Positions 1-7,895 are shown, counted from the stretch's first letter. The stretch is 64,000 nucleotides of DNA from Paenalcaligenes sp052103955 (GCA_052103955.1 JBQELO010000011.1:51853-115852); one strand, 5' to 3'. Notes: a model not told the origin generated them from the letters alone. Program-made: numbers and translations.

Positions 1-1
1 C

Positions 2-706
2 TTCGAGCGATATGGCGATCAGCTGGATGCGTTGGCTGCTATTGCTGCTAAAAACCATGCCAATGGTGCACATAACCCGTACGCGCATTTGCAAAAAGAC
101 TTGGGTTTTGAGTTTTGCCGCCAAGAGTCCGAGAAAAACCCCTATGTGGCAGGGAAACTAAAACGTACCGATTGCTCCATGGTGTCTGATGGCGTGGCGG
201 CATTGGTGATTAGTAATAGGCACTACACGCCTAATCATGCCAATAGGGTGGATTTCCTAAGTGTGGCTCACGTAAACGACTACTTACCGTTAAGCAAACG
301 CGATCCTATCGCTTTTGAAGGGGCACGTTTGGCGTGGCAACAGGCGTTGTCTGCTGCTGGTTTGCGTATAGGAGACTTGTCTTTCGTAGAAACGCACGAC
401 TGCTTCACTATTGCCGAACTCATTGAGTACGAAGCAATGGGGCTGGCTGAGCCCGGTCAAGGGGCACGCGTGATTTTAGACGGTGTAAGTTTAAAAGATG
501 GCGCCTTGCCTATTAACCCATCGGGTGGTTTGAAGTCTAAAGGACACCCTATTGGGGCTACTGGCGTGTCTATGCATGTGATGGCTGCTATGCAGCTAAC
601 GGGGCAAGCCGGTGATATGCAATTGCCACATGCTGATATGGCCGGTGTCTTTAATATGGGTGGGGCCGCCGTCGCCAATTACGTCAGCCTGCTAGGGTGT
701 AACTAA
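2..706 (+). CDS. Thiolase family protein (acetyl-CoA acetyltransferase, SCP-x-like), 5' end missing
   Basis: The reading frame is open from base 2, so the gene starts upstream of the window and only the C-terminal 234 or so residues are present. The visible part holds the C-terminal thiolase fold: a His-Asp-Cys-Phe segment near base 395 typical of SCP-x-type thiolases, a Gly-Gly-Leu-Lys-Ser-Lys-Gly-His-Pro-Ile-Gly-Ala active-site stretch near bases 523-560, and a C-terminal Asn-Met-Gly-Gly-Ala-Ala motif. Thiolases cleave 3-ketoacyl-CoA with CoA, or run the reverse condensation. The acyl-CoA ligase starts 11 bases after the stop, so the two are probably one operon working on the same acyl-CoA pathway. 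Substrate unknown. An apparent start inside the window (TTG at 32) is an artefact of the truncation. Confidence 0.9.
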   Translation, partial: FERYGDQLDALAAIAAKNHANGAHNPYAHLQKDLGFEFCRQESEKNPYVAGKLKRTDCSMVSDGVAALVISNRHYTPNHANRVDFLSVAHVNDYLPLSKRDPIAFEGARLAWQQALSAAGLRIGDLSFVETHDCFTIAELIEYEAMGLAEPGQGARVILDGVSLKDGALPINPSGGLKSKGHPIGATGVSMHVMAAMQLTGQAGDMQLPHADMAGVFNMGGAAVANYVSLLGCN

Positions 707-717
707 ACGAGGTCAAG

Positions 718-2277
718 ATGCTGTCTACTGTAAAAAATCTTGGTTCTTTACTCACCGATGTGAGTTGTCGCCTTCCCCATGAATTAGCGTATGTACAGGG
801 GGCTCAACGCTATACCTGGCAAGAGCTGAATGCCCGAGTCGATGCCATGGCACATGCTTTGCAAAAGCTAGGTGTGGGCCATGGCGACAAAATTTTAGTG
901 CATGCTAAGAACCGCATACAGCTCTTTGAAAGCTGCTGGATAGCCTTTAAATTGGGGGCGGTATGGGTGCCCACCAATGTGCGTATTACCGAACATGAAA
1001 TCAGTTATTTAGCGCAGCATAGCGGGGCGAGTGTCATCATTTACGATGAAGGCTATGAGTCGCATGTGTTGGCGTGCCACGAAGCCTCTAGCAGCATTAA
1101 GCATGTCATTGCGATGGGTGAGCCTAACGAGCAAGAGCATGGCTATCAACAGCTGCTAGATAGCCATAGGCAGTATGGTGAGTTTCAAGCGGTTGATGTG
1201 CAGTATGACGATCCGTTGTGGTTCTTCTATACCTCAGGCACCACGGGTATGCCTAAGGCTGGCATTTTGACGCATGGGCAAATGGCGTTTGTGATTACTA
1301 ACCATTTGGCTGATTTGATGCCGGGGCTAACGCATCAGTCCCGTTCGTTAGTGGTGGCGCCTTTGTCGCACGGCGCGGGCATACATGCGTTAGTCAATGT
1401 GGCGCGTGGAGCCGCAAGTATTGTGCCGGCAGGTAGTCGCCTAGAGCCAGAGGAAGTCTGGGCATTAGTAGAGCAGTATGGCGTGGATAACATGTTTACT
1501 GTACCTACTATTGTGAAAATTTTGGTAGAGCACGATGCGGTAGATCGTTATGATCACAGCTCGCTGAAGTATGTGATTTACGCAGGTGCACCTATGTACC
1601 GTAGCGACCAAAAGCTGGCACTTAAAAAGCTGGGTAAAGTGTTGGTGCAGTATTACGGCTTGGGAGAGGTCACGGGAAATATCACCGTGTTGCCTGCCGC
1701 TTTGCACGATACCGATGACACGCCAGATGCTCGCGTAGGCACATGCGGCTATGCGCGTACTGGCATGGAGGTGGCGATCTTAGATGAGCAAGGCCACCGC
1801 TTGTCGCCTTTTGAAACCGGCGAGATTTGTGTGCGTGGGCCTGCTGTATTCAAAGGCTATGACAATAATGACAAAGCCAATGCGGAAGCCTTTCGATTCG
1901 GTTGGTTTCATACTGGCGATATAGGCCATATGGATGCGCAGCAGTTCTTATACATTACGGGGCGACATTCCGATATGTACATATCGGGCGGTTCCAATGT
2001 GTACCCACGCGAAATAGAGGAGATTTTCCTCACTCACGATCAGGTGTCCGAGATTGCTGTGCTGGGCATACCAGACGAGAAATGGGGGGAAGTAGGTGTT
2101 GCTGTGATTGTGCCTAAAGCGGGTACCGTCTTAAATACCGAGGAGATGCAAAGCTTCATACAAGGTCGAGTAGCTAGATACAAACAACCTATTCATTATT
2201 ATTTTTGGGAACACATGCCCAAATCTGGGTATGGCAAGATCGTAAAAAAAGAAATACGAAAAATGCTGTCCTACTAA
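718..2277 (+). CDS. Acyl-CoA synthetase (AMP-dependent ligase, ANL superfamily)
   Basis: A 519-residue ATP-dependent acid:CoA ligase that adenylates a carboxylic acid and transfers it to CoA. The P-loop-like core Tyr-Thr-Ser-Gly-Thr-Thr-Gly-Met-Pro-Lys is at about residues 171-180, the Tyr-Gly-Leu-Gly-Glu-Val-Thr-Gly region near 315, the Tyr-x-Thr-Gly-Asp hinge region near 395-400, and the catalytic C-terminal lysine region (Ser-Gly-Tyr-Gly-Lys) near 507-511. Length is normal for the family. ATG preceded by GAGG at about 708-711. It follows a thiolase and precedes two PCC-domain proteins, which suggests catabolism of a medium-chain, aromatic or branched acid. Sequence alone does not give the substrate. 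Confidence 0.93.
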   Translation: MLSTVKNLGSLLTDVSCRLPHELAYVQGAQRYTWQELNARVDAMAHALQKLGVGHGDKILVHAKNRIQLFESCWIAFKLGAVWVPTNVRITEHEISYLAQHSGASVIIYDEGYESHVLACHEASSSIKHVIAMGEPNEQEHGYQQLLDSHRQYGEFQAVDVQYDDPLWFFYTSGTTGMPKAGILTHGQMAFVITNHLADLMPGLTHQSRSLVVAPLSHGAGIHALVNVARGAASIVPAGSRLEPEEVWALVEQYGVDNMFTVPTIVKILVEHDAVDRYDHSSLKYVIYAGAPMYRSDQKLALKKLGKVLVQYYGLGEVTGNITVLPAALHDTDDTPDARVGTCGYARTGMEVAILDEQGHRLSPFETGEICVRGPAVFKGYDNNDKANAEAFRFGWFHTGDIGHMDAQQFLYITGRHSDMYISGGSNVYPREIEEIFLTHDQVSEIAVLGIPDEKWGEVGVAVIVPKAGTVLNTEEMQSFIQGRVARYKQPIHYYFWEHMPKSGYGKIVKKEIRKMLSY

Positions 2278-2296
2278 GACTAGGTAGGCAGGTAAT

Positions 2297-2323
2297 GCTG
2301 GGCCACTCACAAGGTAGCCCAGC
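2297..2323 (+). terminator. Likely rho-independent terminator after the acyl-CoA ligase
   Basis: Seven-base-pair GC-rich stem (2297-2303 with 2317-2323) around a 13-base loop, followed by TTTAT. It lies 19 bases after the ligase stop and before the PCC pair. The U-tract is short, so termination may be partial. Confidence 0.55.
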
Positions 2324-2390
2324 TTTATAAAGTATGACATGTACTTGTTAATACCGGGGTGATTACCTCATCACCGGAGGAGGAGTTGCC

Positions 2391-2897
2391 ATGTTACAAA
2401 GCCGTGCTTTGACAGCCGCTGCGTATGGGGAAAAAGAGTTTCTGCTCCATATACCTGCAGGGCAGACTATTAGTCAGGCCATACAAGAACAATTACAGCA
2501 TGCAGAAGGCATACGTTTTGCCTTGTTGTCTTTTCAACCGGGTTATTTAGAACGAGGGGTATGCCATACCGCTCCCCCTGATGTGGCTGGAAAATCTATT
2601 GTGAAATATGGGGCAGGCCATGAGTTTGGGCCTTGCTTGCTCTTAGCCGGTGATGCGGTATTGGGCGAAGACCAATATGGGTTACCGCTAGTACATTGCC
2701 ACGGGTGTTTGGTGGAGCAATCCAGTCAGACTAGTTTTGGTGGTCACTTAGACTTATCGCGTTGCATCGTAGGCGAGCAAGGGCTTTCTGTACAGGTGTT
2801 GGTCACGGCTGATATTGGTTTTGTCGCCAAGAAAGACAGCACCTCACAGATGCATGTGTTTCATCCCTCTGCTGTATCGGTGGGGGCTAGGCTATGA
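2391..2897 (+). CDS. PCC (DUF296)-domain protein with intact metal-site motif
   Basis: A 168-residue protein that reads as a single PCC/DUF296 (plants and prokaryotes conserved) domain. The family signature is visible: His102-Cys-His104-Gly followed by Gly117-Gly118-His119-Leu, the three histidines that bind a metal in PCC structures. These small trimeric proteins are often annotated as DNA-binding by analogy with plant AT-hook proteins, but this one has no AT-hook, so an enzymatic or ligand-binding role is as likely. A strong Shine-Dalgarno (GGAGGAGG, about 2376-2383) precedes the ATG. The stop overlaps the start of the next gene by four bases (ATGA), implying translational coupling with a second PCC protein. 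Confidence 0.8.
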   Translation: MLQSRALTAAAYGEKEFLLHIPAGQTISQAIQEQLQHAEGIRFALLSFQPGYLERGVCHTAPPDVAGKSIVKYGAGHEFGPCLLLAGDAVLGEDQYGLPLVHCHGCLVEQSSQTSFGGHLDLSRCIVGEQGLSVQVLVTADIGFVAKKDSTSQMHVFHPSAVSVGARL

Positions 2898-3310
2898 GCA
2901 CACAGTTATTGCAAGGCCAACCCGGCAGAATTGTGAAAGCACGTTTACAGTGCAATGATGACCTTGTATTGGGTATAGAAGATATTTGTGCGCACTACGG
3001 TATGGATCATATTTTAGTAAAAGGGGGCCTAGGCAGTTTGTTCAGAGCCCAATTACTAATGAACGATTCAGCAACAGCGTCTAGTTTGCCCATTGATATT
3101 ACTGGCTATGCCGTAGAACTATTAACGCTACGAGGCGAAGTGAAACACGATGGCGAAAAATTGGCGGCCAATTTGTTTGGCATGGTGGCCGATAACCAAG
3201 GTGTCGTGTATTCAGGCCGCTTTGTGCGAGCAGAGGCGCCCGTGTGTATTACGGTAGAACTGGTGCTACAGGAGTGGCTAGCACACGAGGGGGAGGGGTT
3301 ATATAGGTGA
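2894..3310 (+). CDS. PCC (DUF296)-like protein lacking the metal-binding histidines
   Basis: A 138-residue protein whose fold-level pattern matches the preceding PCC protein, but the signature is eroded. Where the partner has His-x-His-Gly and Gly-Gly-His, this one has Asn93-Leu-Phe95-Gly and Ser107-Gly108-Arg109, so all three metal-ligand histidines are replaced. It starts at the ATGA overlap with the first PCC gene. The likely reading is a catalytic/non-catalytic hetero-oligomer encoded by a coupled gene pair; that is inference. The alignment to PCC domains was done by eye. Confidence 0.65.
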   Translation: MSTQLLQGQPGRIVKARLQCNDDLVLGIEDICAHYGMDHILVKGGLGSLFRAQLLMNDSATASSLPIDITGYAVELLTLRGEVKHDGEKLAANLFGMVADNQGVVYSGRFVRAEAPVCITVELVLQEWLAHEGEGLYR

Positions 3311-3379
3311 TATTGGCATCTGTGTAGCGGCAGGCTGTACTACTAGCATTAGCCATTTGGCATTGAAGGTGGTGTCAGC

Positions 3380-4288
3380 ATGGCGACAATGCGTATTTCA
3401 AGTTATTTAAGCGGGTTAGAGATCTTTGAGGTTGCAGCAAGAATGGAGTCATTCAAGCTGGCGGCAGAAGAGCTGTTTCTGTCTCCTAGTGCGGTGAGTC
3501 AAGCCATACGCAAGCTCGAAGAAGATCTTAACGTAGAGCTATTCAGCCGTCAGGGTAGGGCTTTAGCCCTGACGGCTGATGGTCGTTTGTTATTAAATGG
3601 CGTAGAGAAAGGGCTACGAGAAATTCGAGACAGCATACGGGGGGTAACGGCGGCCGATGAGCGCTTGGTGCGTATTTATAGTTCGCCCACCTTTTGCAGC
3701 AAGATCATTAACCCCGTATTGCAAAACTACATGAAAGCGACCGATGAGTCCGTGAGTTTTGCCGTGATCAGTGAGTACATTCCCAATACCGACCGTTTCA
3801 GAGAGTTTGATATTGCCGTGCTTTATGGCGAGTCGTTTATGGAGAAAAAAGGGGTGGAGCGTTTAGGTATTAACCGGTTGATGCCGTATTGCGCCCCTAT
3901 TCTTGCCAATAAAATACGTTCTCCACGAGACGTCTTGAAGTACCCATTGATTTTTAACGATAACCAAGAGGTAGATTGGGCGGATTGGTTTAAGGCAAAT
4001 GGCGTAGAAGATTTTAACTTCCGCAATGCCATTCATTTCAATAGTGGGATACAAGCCATACAAAGCGCCAAAGAGGGCATGGGCTTTTATGTGGAGTGTG
4101 AACGCATTGTTCAGCACGAAGTAGAAATGGGCTTACTGGTAAGCCCATTTCAAGACAAAGCAGAGCCAGTATTACGCCATTTGTATTCCATGTATGTGGC
4201 TAAAAATAAGGCTAAGCATAAAACCATACAAGATTTGGTGACGGTTATTGAGGCAGCCTATGGGCAACAGGCTGCACCTCTGGAATAA
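3380..4288 (+). CDS. LysR-type transcriptional regulator
   Basis: A 302-residue regulator with an N-terminal winged helix-turn-helix (about residues 10-70, including Ser-Pro-Ser-Ala-Val-Ser-Gln-Ala-Ile-Arg-Lys-Leu-Glu) and a periplasmic-binding-protein-like effector domain over the rest. The N-terminal pattern resembles the GcvA group of LysR proteins. It lies 69 bases after the PCC pair on the same strand, so it probably controls the thiolase/ligase/PCC locus, although LysR genes more often diverge from their targets. ATG at 3380 with GGTGG upstream; an alternative ATG lies three codons further in. Confidence 0.9.
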   Translation: MATMRISSYLSGLEIFEVAARMESFKLAAEELFLSPSAVSQAIRKLEEDLNVELFSRQGRALALTADGRLLLNGVEKGLREIRDSIRGVTAADERLVRIYSSPTFCSKIINPVLQNYMKATDESVSFAVISEYIPNTDRFREFDIAVLYGESFMEKKGVERLGINRLMPYCAPILANKIRSPRDVLKYPLIFNDNQEVDWADWFKANGVEDFNFRNAIHFNSGIQAIQSAKEGMGFYVECERIVQHEVEMGLLVSPFQDKAEPVLRHLYSMYVAKNKAKHKTIQDLVTVIEAAYGQQAAPLE

Positions 4289-4303
4289 CTTCTGTAGCGT
4301 GCG

Positions 4304-4639
4304 TTAATGCACCGCACTCTTAGAAAACACATTCACGATAATGACGCCAGCAATAATCAGTGCTAAGCCTATTAATGCTGGCAAATCTAAGCTCTGTTTG
4401 TGAATGAACCACCCTGCAAGCGAAATCAGCACAATGCCTACCCCCGACCAAATAGCATAGGCAATGCCTGTGGGAATGCTGCGCAACGTTAATGACAAGC
4501 AATAAAAGGCAATGGCATAACCTACTACGGTGATAATGCTGGGCAGCACACGGGTGAAGCTTGCAGAAGATTTCAGAGCTGTGGTGGCAATGACTTCCGC
4601 AACAATGGCAATGGCTAAGGGTAGGTAAGGGGAGGACAT
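4304..4639 (-). CDS. Small multidrug resistance (SMR) efflux protein
   Basis: A 111-residue, four-helix membrane protein of the EmrE/QacE/SugE family, which works as an antiparallel dimer exchanging protons for cationic drugs or guanidinium. The essential membrane glutamate is Glu15 in Ala-Glu-Val-Ile-Ala-Thr-Thr-Ala-Leu-Lys, and the conserved Tyr-Ala-Ile-Trp-Ser-Gly-Val-Gly loop is present around residues 61-68. The ATG is preceded by GGGGAGG. It sits 24 bases downstream of the oxidoreductase gene and is probably co-transcribed with it. Substrate class (quaternary ammonium or guanidinium) cannot be settled from sequence by eye. Confidence 0.93.
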   Translation of the reverse strand: MSSPYLPLAIAIVAEVIATTALKSSASFTRVLPSIITVVGYAIAFYCLSLTLRSIPTGIAYAIWSGVGIVLISLAGWFIHKQSLDLPALIGLALIIAGVIIVNVFSKSAVH

Positions 4640-4663
4640 GTATCGCTTACTCGGGCTAGTACG

Positions 4664-5671
4664 TTAAATCGTTATAGTGATTTTACCGAAATGTTGGCCA
4701 GATTCTTGGTAAGCAAAAGCGTTGCGTAGTTCAGATAACGCAAAACTCTTATCTAACACTGGGCGCCAAGATTGCTGGTTTAAGGCGCGTACCATATCTT
4801 GTTGCTGTGATCGGCTGCCCACCAGAACGCCTTGTAGTGAGACACGTTTAGCCATGAGTTCACGTGTAGGGATATCACCAGAAAAACCGGTTAACACGCC
4901 AATTAACGCTATGTGTCCACCAATGCGGGCTGCACGTATGGATTGTGCCAAGGTACCTGGCCCACCTACTTCTACCACGATGTCAGCACCGCGGCCTTGC
5001 GTCAGTTCCAGTACGCGGTCGCCCCATTCTGGTGTGGAAGGATAGTGAATAACGTGATCGGCACCCAGCTCTTTTAGGCGTGCGGCTTTGTCATGTGAGG
5101 ACGTCGTAATAATAACTTGCGCACCCATGGACTTGGCTAATTGCAGCGCAATGATGGATACGCCGCCTGTTCCCAGCAGCAAAACGGTATCGCCCGCTTT
5201 AATTTTGCCGTCCTCAACCAGAGCCACCCACGCCGTGAGCCCTGCCGTGGTCAGGGTGGCGGACTCAGCATGGCTATAGCCGGTAGGAGCGAGTGTAAAG
5301 GCGTTAACCGATGCGTTGACATACTCACGGGCGTAGCCGTCTATGCCATCACCGGGTACGGTGCTGAAGTCAGCCAATAGGCCAGGGCCGGTTTGCCACG
5401 TAGGAAAAAAGCAGGACACGACGTTATCCCCAACATTGAATTCAGACACCTCTGCCCCCACAGCGGTCACCACACCTGCGCCGTCCGATAAGGCAATGCG
5501 TCCATGTTGTGCCTCGGCCGTGTGTTTAGCGACCAGCAAATCATGGTAGTTCAAGGAACTGGCTTTTACGTGTACTTGAATCTCATGGGCAAGAGGCGCC
5601 GACGGTTGAGGGAGATCAGTTAGGCGTAAGTTGTCAAAACCACCGGGATACGATAATTGTATGGCTTTCAT
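4664..5671 (-). CDS. MDR-family alcohol dehydrogenase / quinone oxidoreductase-like protein
   Basis: A 335-residue medium-chain dehydrogenase/reductase. The N-terminal GroES-like catalytic domain is followed by a Rossmann fold with the Gly-Thr-Gly-Gly-Val nucleotide motif near residues 167-171. The catalytic-zinc cysteine is absent (Ser-Leu-Asn-Tyr-His-Asp at about 39-44), and so is the four-cysteine structural zinc lobe, so it is a zinc-independent NAD(P)H:quinone or enone reductase-like member. ATG with AGGAAG upstream. It is the promoter-proximal gene of a pair with the SMR exporter, which might point to detoxification of a reactive compound; that link is inferred from gene order only. Confidence 0.88.
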   Translation of the reverse strand: MKAIQLSYPGGFDNLRLTDLPQPSAPLAHEIQVHVKASSLNYHDLLVAKHTAEAQHGRIALSDGAGVVTAVGAEVSEFNVGDNVVSCFFPTWQTGPGLLADFSTVPGDGIDGYAREYVNASVNAFTLAPTGYSHAESATLTTAGLTAWVALVEDGKIKAGDTVLLLGTGGVSIIALQLAKSMGAQVIITTSSHDKAARLKELGADHVIHYPSTPEWGDRVLELTQGRGADIVVEVGGPGTLAQSIRAARIGGHIALIGVLTGFSGDIPTRELMAKRVSLQGVLVGSRSQQQDMVRALNQQSWRPVLDKSFALSELRNAFAYQESGQHFGKITITI

Positions 5672-5874
5672 GGTGCTTCCTTTTCATAACAGATGCCAAG
5701 CGCGAGACGCTTAGCATGGGCAAACAGGGACAAACCGTAGTGATCTATCATGGCACTGCCTAGCCGCCTAGGCAAGGCGTGGCCCAGTAGGCTGGTGAGC
5801 ATTCTCTAGCCATGTGGGCGCAAAGTGGCATGGTAAGTAGCGATACGCGGCTTGTTAGCACACTGTCCCCAAGC

Positions 5875-5916
5875 TTATTCACAGCAGAGGTGGATAACTA
5901 TAAGGTGTGTGGATAA
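5875..5916. promoter_or_regulatory. Cluster of three DnaA-box-like sequences
   Basis: TTATTCACA at 5875-5883 (plus strand) fits the relaxed DnaA consensus TTWTNCACA. GGTGGATAA at 5889-5897 is one mismatch from the reverse box. TGTGGATAA at 5908-5916 is the exact reverse complement of the strong box TTATCCACA. Three such 9-mers within 42 intergenic bases are unlikely by chance. No dnaA, rpmH, dnaN or repA is nearby, so a replication origin is not supported by context; DnaA titration or transcriptional control is possible. Confidence 0.5.
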
Positions 5917-5922
5917 ACGAAA

Positions 5923-5956
5923 CTGGGCGGCACCATCATGCAATGGTACCGCCCAG
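5923..5956 (-). terminator. Hairpin terminator after the ketoacyl synthase gene
   Basis: Fourteen-base-pair inverted repeat (5923-5936 with 5943-5956, one mismatch) around a six-base loop, 18 bases beyond the leftward stop codon. On the minus strand it is followed by TTCGTTTAT, a weak U-tract. Confidence 0.65.
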
Positions 5957-5974
5957 AGTATGCGCTAGGTAGGC

Positions 5975-7192
5975 TTAGCCGTTGTAGGCTTTGAAAACCA
6001 ATACGGCGTTATTGCCGCCCATGCCAAATGAGTTACTGATGGCGATATCCAGCTTATCCAGTTGGCGAGCGTGATTTGGCACGTAGTCTAAATCGCATAG
6101 CTCGTCGCCGGGGGCGAAGTGCAGGGTAGGGGGTAGGATTTTAGTTTGCAATGACTTAACAGTGCTGACAGCTTCCAGTGCGCCACACGCACCAATTAAG
6201 TGGCCCATATTGCCCTTGATGCTGCTGACGGCTAACTGTTTAGCATGATCGCCAAACACCAACTTAATGGCTTCAGTTTCAATACGGTCGCCGGTCATGG
6301 TGCCAGTGGCGTGTGCATTAATGTATTCCACTTGCTCTGGCTGTAGGTCAGCGTCTTTTAAGGCACGTGAAATTGCCAGTGCTTGCCCATGAGGGTTAGG
6401 TCGCAAGGGATGAGTACCATCGTTACTCACACCGTAGCCTATGACTTCTGCCAGAGGCGTGGCACCACGGGCCAAGGCGTGTTCTAGCGTCTCCATTACC
6501 ACCATGGCAGCGCCTTCACCCAAAGCAAAGCCGCTGCGCTTTAGGCTAAAGGGGCGGCAGCCGCCTTCGGGGTTGGTGTCTTTATCCAAACATAAAACGT
6601 GCAATTGTTCCCATGCACGAAGCAGCTCGGGCTGGATCATAGCTTCTGTACCACCTGCCAAGGCAGTATCTACATAGCCATCGCGAATACGGCGATATGC
6701 TTCACCAATGGCCACAGAGCCCGCGGTACACGCTGTGGCGTAAGTTTGCGCCTCTTGAGTGCATGACATCAGTTGCGCAATGTGGGCGGTAGGGGCGTTA
6801 GGCATGGCAGCGGGAATCACCAACTGCACAATTTTTGGTCCAATATTGTGGTGGCCAGCAACGGCATCACACAGTGCTTTAATACCGCCAATACCTGTGC
6901 CTAAATACACACCTGTTTGCTGTAAATCTTCGGCTGATAAGGGTTGTTGCGCTAGGGCTTGTCTGGCAGCAAATAACGCCATCTTACTGACGCGGTCCAG
7001 CATCATGCTTTGATTGCCAGGCAGATCTTTATTTAAGTCGGCATCTACCCAACCAACGGAATGGCTGAGTTTAAGTTCAGAGTGAGGGCGTACACCATGA
7101 CGACCTTCACGTAATCCGGTAAAAAACTCCTCTGGGTCATGACCGATAGGCGACACCAAACCCATAGAGGTGATAACGACACGACGTTTCAT
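5975..7192 (-). CDS. Beta-ketoacyl-ACP synthase (FabF/KAS II-like)
   Basis: A 405-residue thiolase-fold condensing enzyme. The catalytic triad is complete: Cys155 in Ala-Thr-Ala-Cys-Thr-Ala-Gly-Ser, His294 in Asn-Ala-His-Ala-Thr-Gly-Thr, and Lys326/His331 in Ser-Ile-Lys-Gly-Asn-Met-Gly-His. It should condense malonyl-ACP with an acyl primer by decarboxylative Claisen condensation. It starts 17 bases after the stop of a dedicated acyl carrier protein gene, with no strong Shine-Dalgarno, so translation may be coupled to it. There is no fabD, fabG or fabH nearby, so this is probably not the housekeeping fatty-acid locus but a specialised two-gene unit. Confidence 0.92.
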   Translation of the reverse strand: MKRRVVITSMGLVSPIGHDPEEFFTGLREGRHGVRPHSELKLSHSVGWVDADLNKDLPGNQSMMLDRVSKMALFAARQALAQQPLSAEDLQQTGVYLGTGIGGIKALCDAVAGHHNIGPKIVQLVIPAAMPNAPTAHIAQLMSCTQEAQTYATACTAGSVAIGEAYRRIRDGYVDTALAGGTEAMIQPELLRAWEQLHVLCLDKDTNPEGGCRPFSLKRSGFALGEGAAMVVMETLEHALARGATPLAEVIGYGVSNDGTHPLRPNPHGQALAISRALKDADLQPEQVEYINAHATGTMTGDRIETEAIKLVFGDHAKQLAVSSIKGNMGHLIGACGALEAVSTVKSLQTKILPPTLHFAPGDELCDLDYVPNHARQLDKLDIAISNSFGMGGNNAVLVFKAYNG

Positions 7193-7209
7193 GTAGCAGT
7201 ACTCAGTAG

Positions 7210-7830
7210 TTAGGAGTTAGATGAGGGAGTGCTTTTTTTGGCTGCTTTAGTTGCCGTGGTGGTGCTCTTTTTAGCTGCTTTAGTCGCCCGTTTGGGTTTG
7301 GCTGGTGTGTCGCTAGGGTCTAGTCCGGCATCTGCTACTTTTTTAGCCGCTTTCTTCGCTGTTTTACCGGCGGCTTTTTTGGCTGCCTTTTTAGCAGCTT
7401 TACGCGGTGTAGGGGCCGGTGTTTCTGGAGCAGTCTCGGTGTGCTCGGTGGTAGGAGCCTGTGGCGTGAGTTCTGCGCTTTCCGTAGTCGAAGCAGCGCT
7501 TTCAGCCGCTTCGGCTTTTTCTTGTTCTTCTTTGTTTAAGCGGGCTGCAACGTTGTAGGTGTGGTCAGCCAACTCGTCTAATGTTTTGGGGAAAAGGTCA
7601 GCAACCTCTTCTTGGGTGCGGTATTCAGGGGGCAACATATCGTCTGTGGTGACATCAAAGCGCGCTTCAATGCCCAACAGAATTTCCAACATAGCCAGTG
7701 AGTCGTAGTGCTCAATGATTTCACTAAAAGGGAGGTCTTTGAGCAGGGCTTCTTCATCACAACGGCAAACTTCAGCAATAATTTTCGCTAAAGCTGCCCG
7801 CAGTTCGGGGCGCTCAGGAAGTGTAATCAT
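7210..7830 (-). CDS. Acyl carrier protein with C-terminal histone-H1-like Lys/Ala-rich tail
   Basis: 206 residues from the ATG at 7830, chosen because AGGAATAGG lies just upstream; an in-frame start 14 codons earlier lacks one. Residues about 1-95 look like an acyl carrier protein: His-Tyr-Asp43-Ser44-Leu45 is the phosphopantetheine attachment motif, followed by Glu-Ile-Leu-Leu-Gly-Ile-Glu. Residues about 97-136 are Glu/Ala/Thr/Pro-rich. Residues about 137-206 are Lys/Ala/Pro-rich with repeated Lys-Ala-Ala-Lys-Lys units like AlgP or bacterial histone H1. A normal ACP is about 80 residues. The 3' neighbour is a ketoacyl synthase. The acidic ACP plus basic tail is unusual; possible roles are nucleic-acid or membrane binding, or docking. 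Function not known. Confidence 0.85.
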   Translation of the reverse strand: MITLPERPELRAALAKIIAEVCRCDEEALLKDLPFSEIIEHYDSLAMLEILLGIEARFDVTTDDMLPPEYRTQEEVADLFPKTLDELADHTYNVAARLNKEEQEKAEAAESAASTTESAELTPQAPTTEHTETAPETPAPTPRKAAKKAAKKAAGKTAKKAAKKVADAGLDPSDTPAKPKRATKAAKKSTTTATKAAKKSTPSSNS

Positions 7831-7871
7831 GCCTATTCCTTGTTGAAACGGTGTTTGTAACAAGCATAGCA

Positions 7872-7895
7872 AGATCGCCGCTGTGGCGGCGATCT
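7872..7895 (-). terminator. Perfect 10-bp hairpin between fimbrial operon and ACP gene
   Basis: Stem 7872-7881 with 7886-7895 and loop TGTG, GC-rich, 24 bases beyond the leftward stop of the fimbrial tip gene. No U-run follows on the minus strand, so it may be a partial terminator, a transcript-end stabiliser or a rho-assisted end. Confidence 0.5.

Larger units (their letters stand above)
5672..5974. other. 303-bp intergenic region with palindrome, DnaA-box cluster and terminator
   Basis: No gene is visible. From left to right it holds a 7-bp inverted repeat (5757-5763 with 5768-5774, loop CCGC) that could be an operator of the oxidoreductase/SMR genes, three DnaA-box-like 9-mers (5875-5916), and the hairpin after the ketoacyl synthase gene (5923-5956). 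Promoter elements for the leftward oxidoreductase gene must lie here but I could not assign them with confidence. Confidence 0.6.

Noticed and set aside
7229..7558. Open frame on the plus strand across the ACP tail gene
   Set aside because: It is the antisense shadow of the Lys/Ala-rich repeats, giving a Leu/Ala/Phe-rich artificial sequence without a ribosome-binding site.
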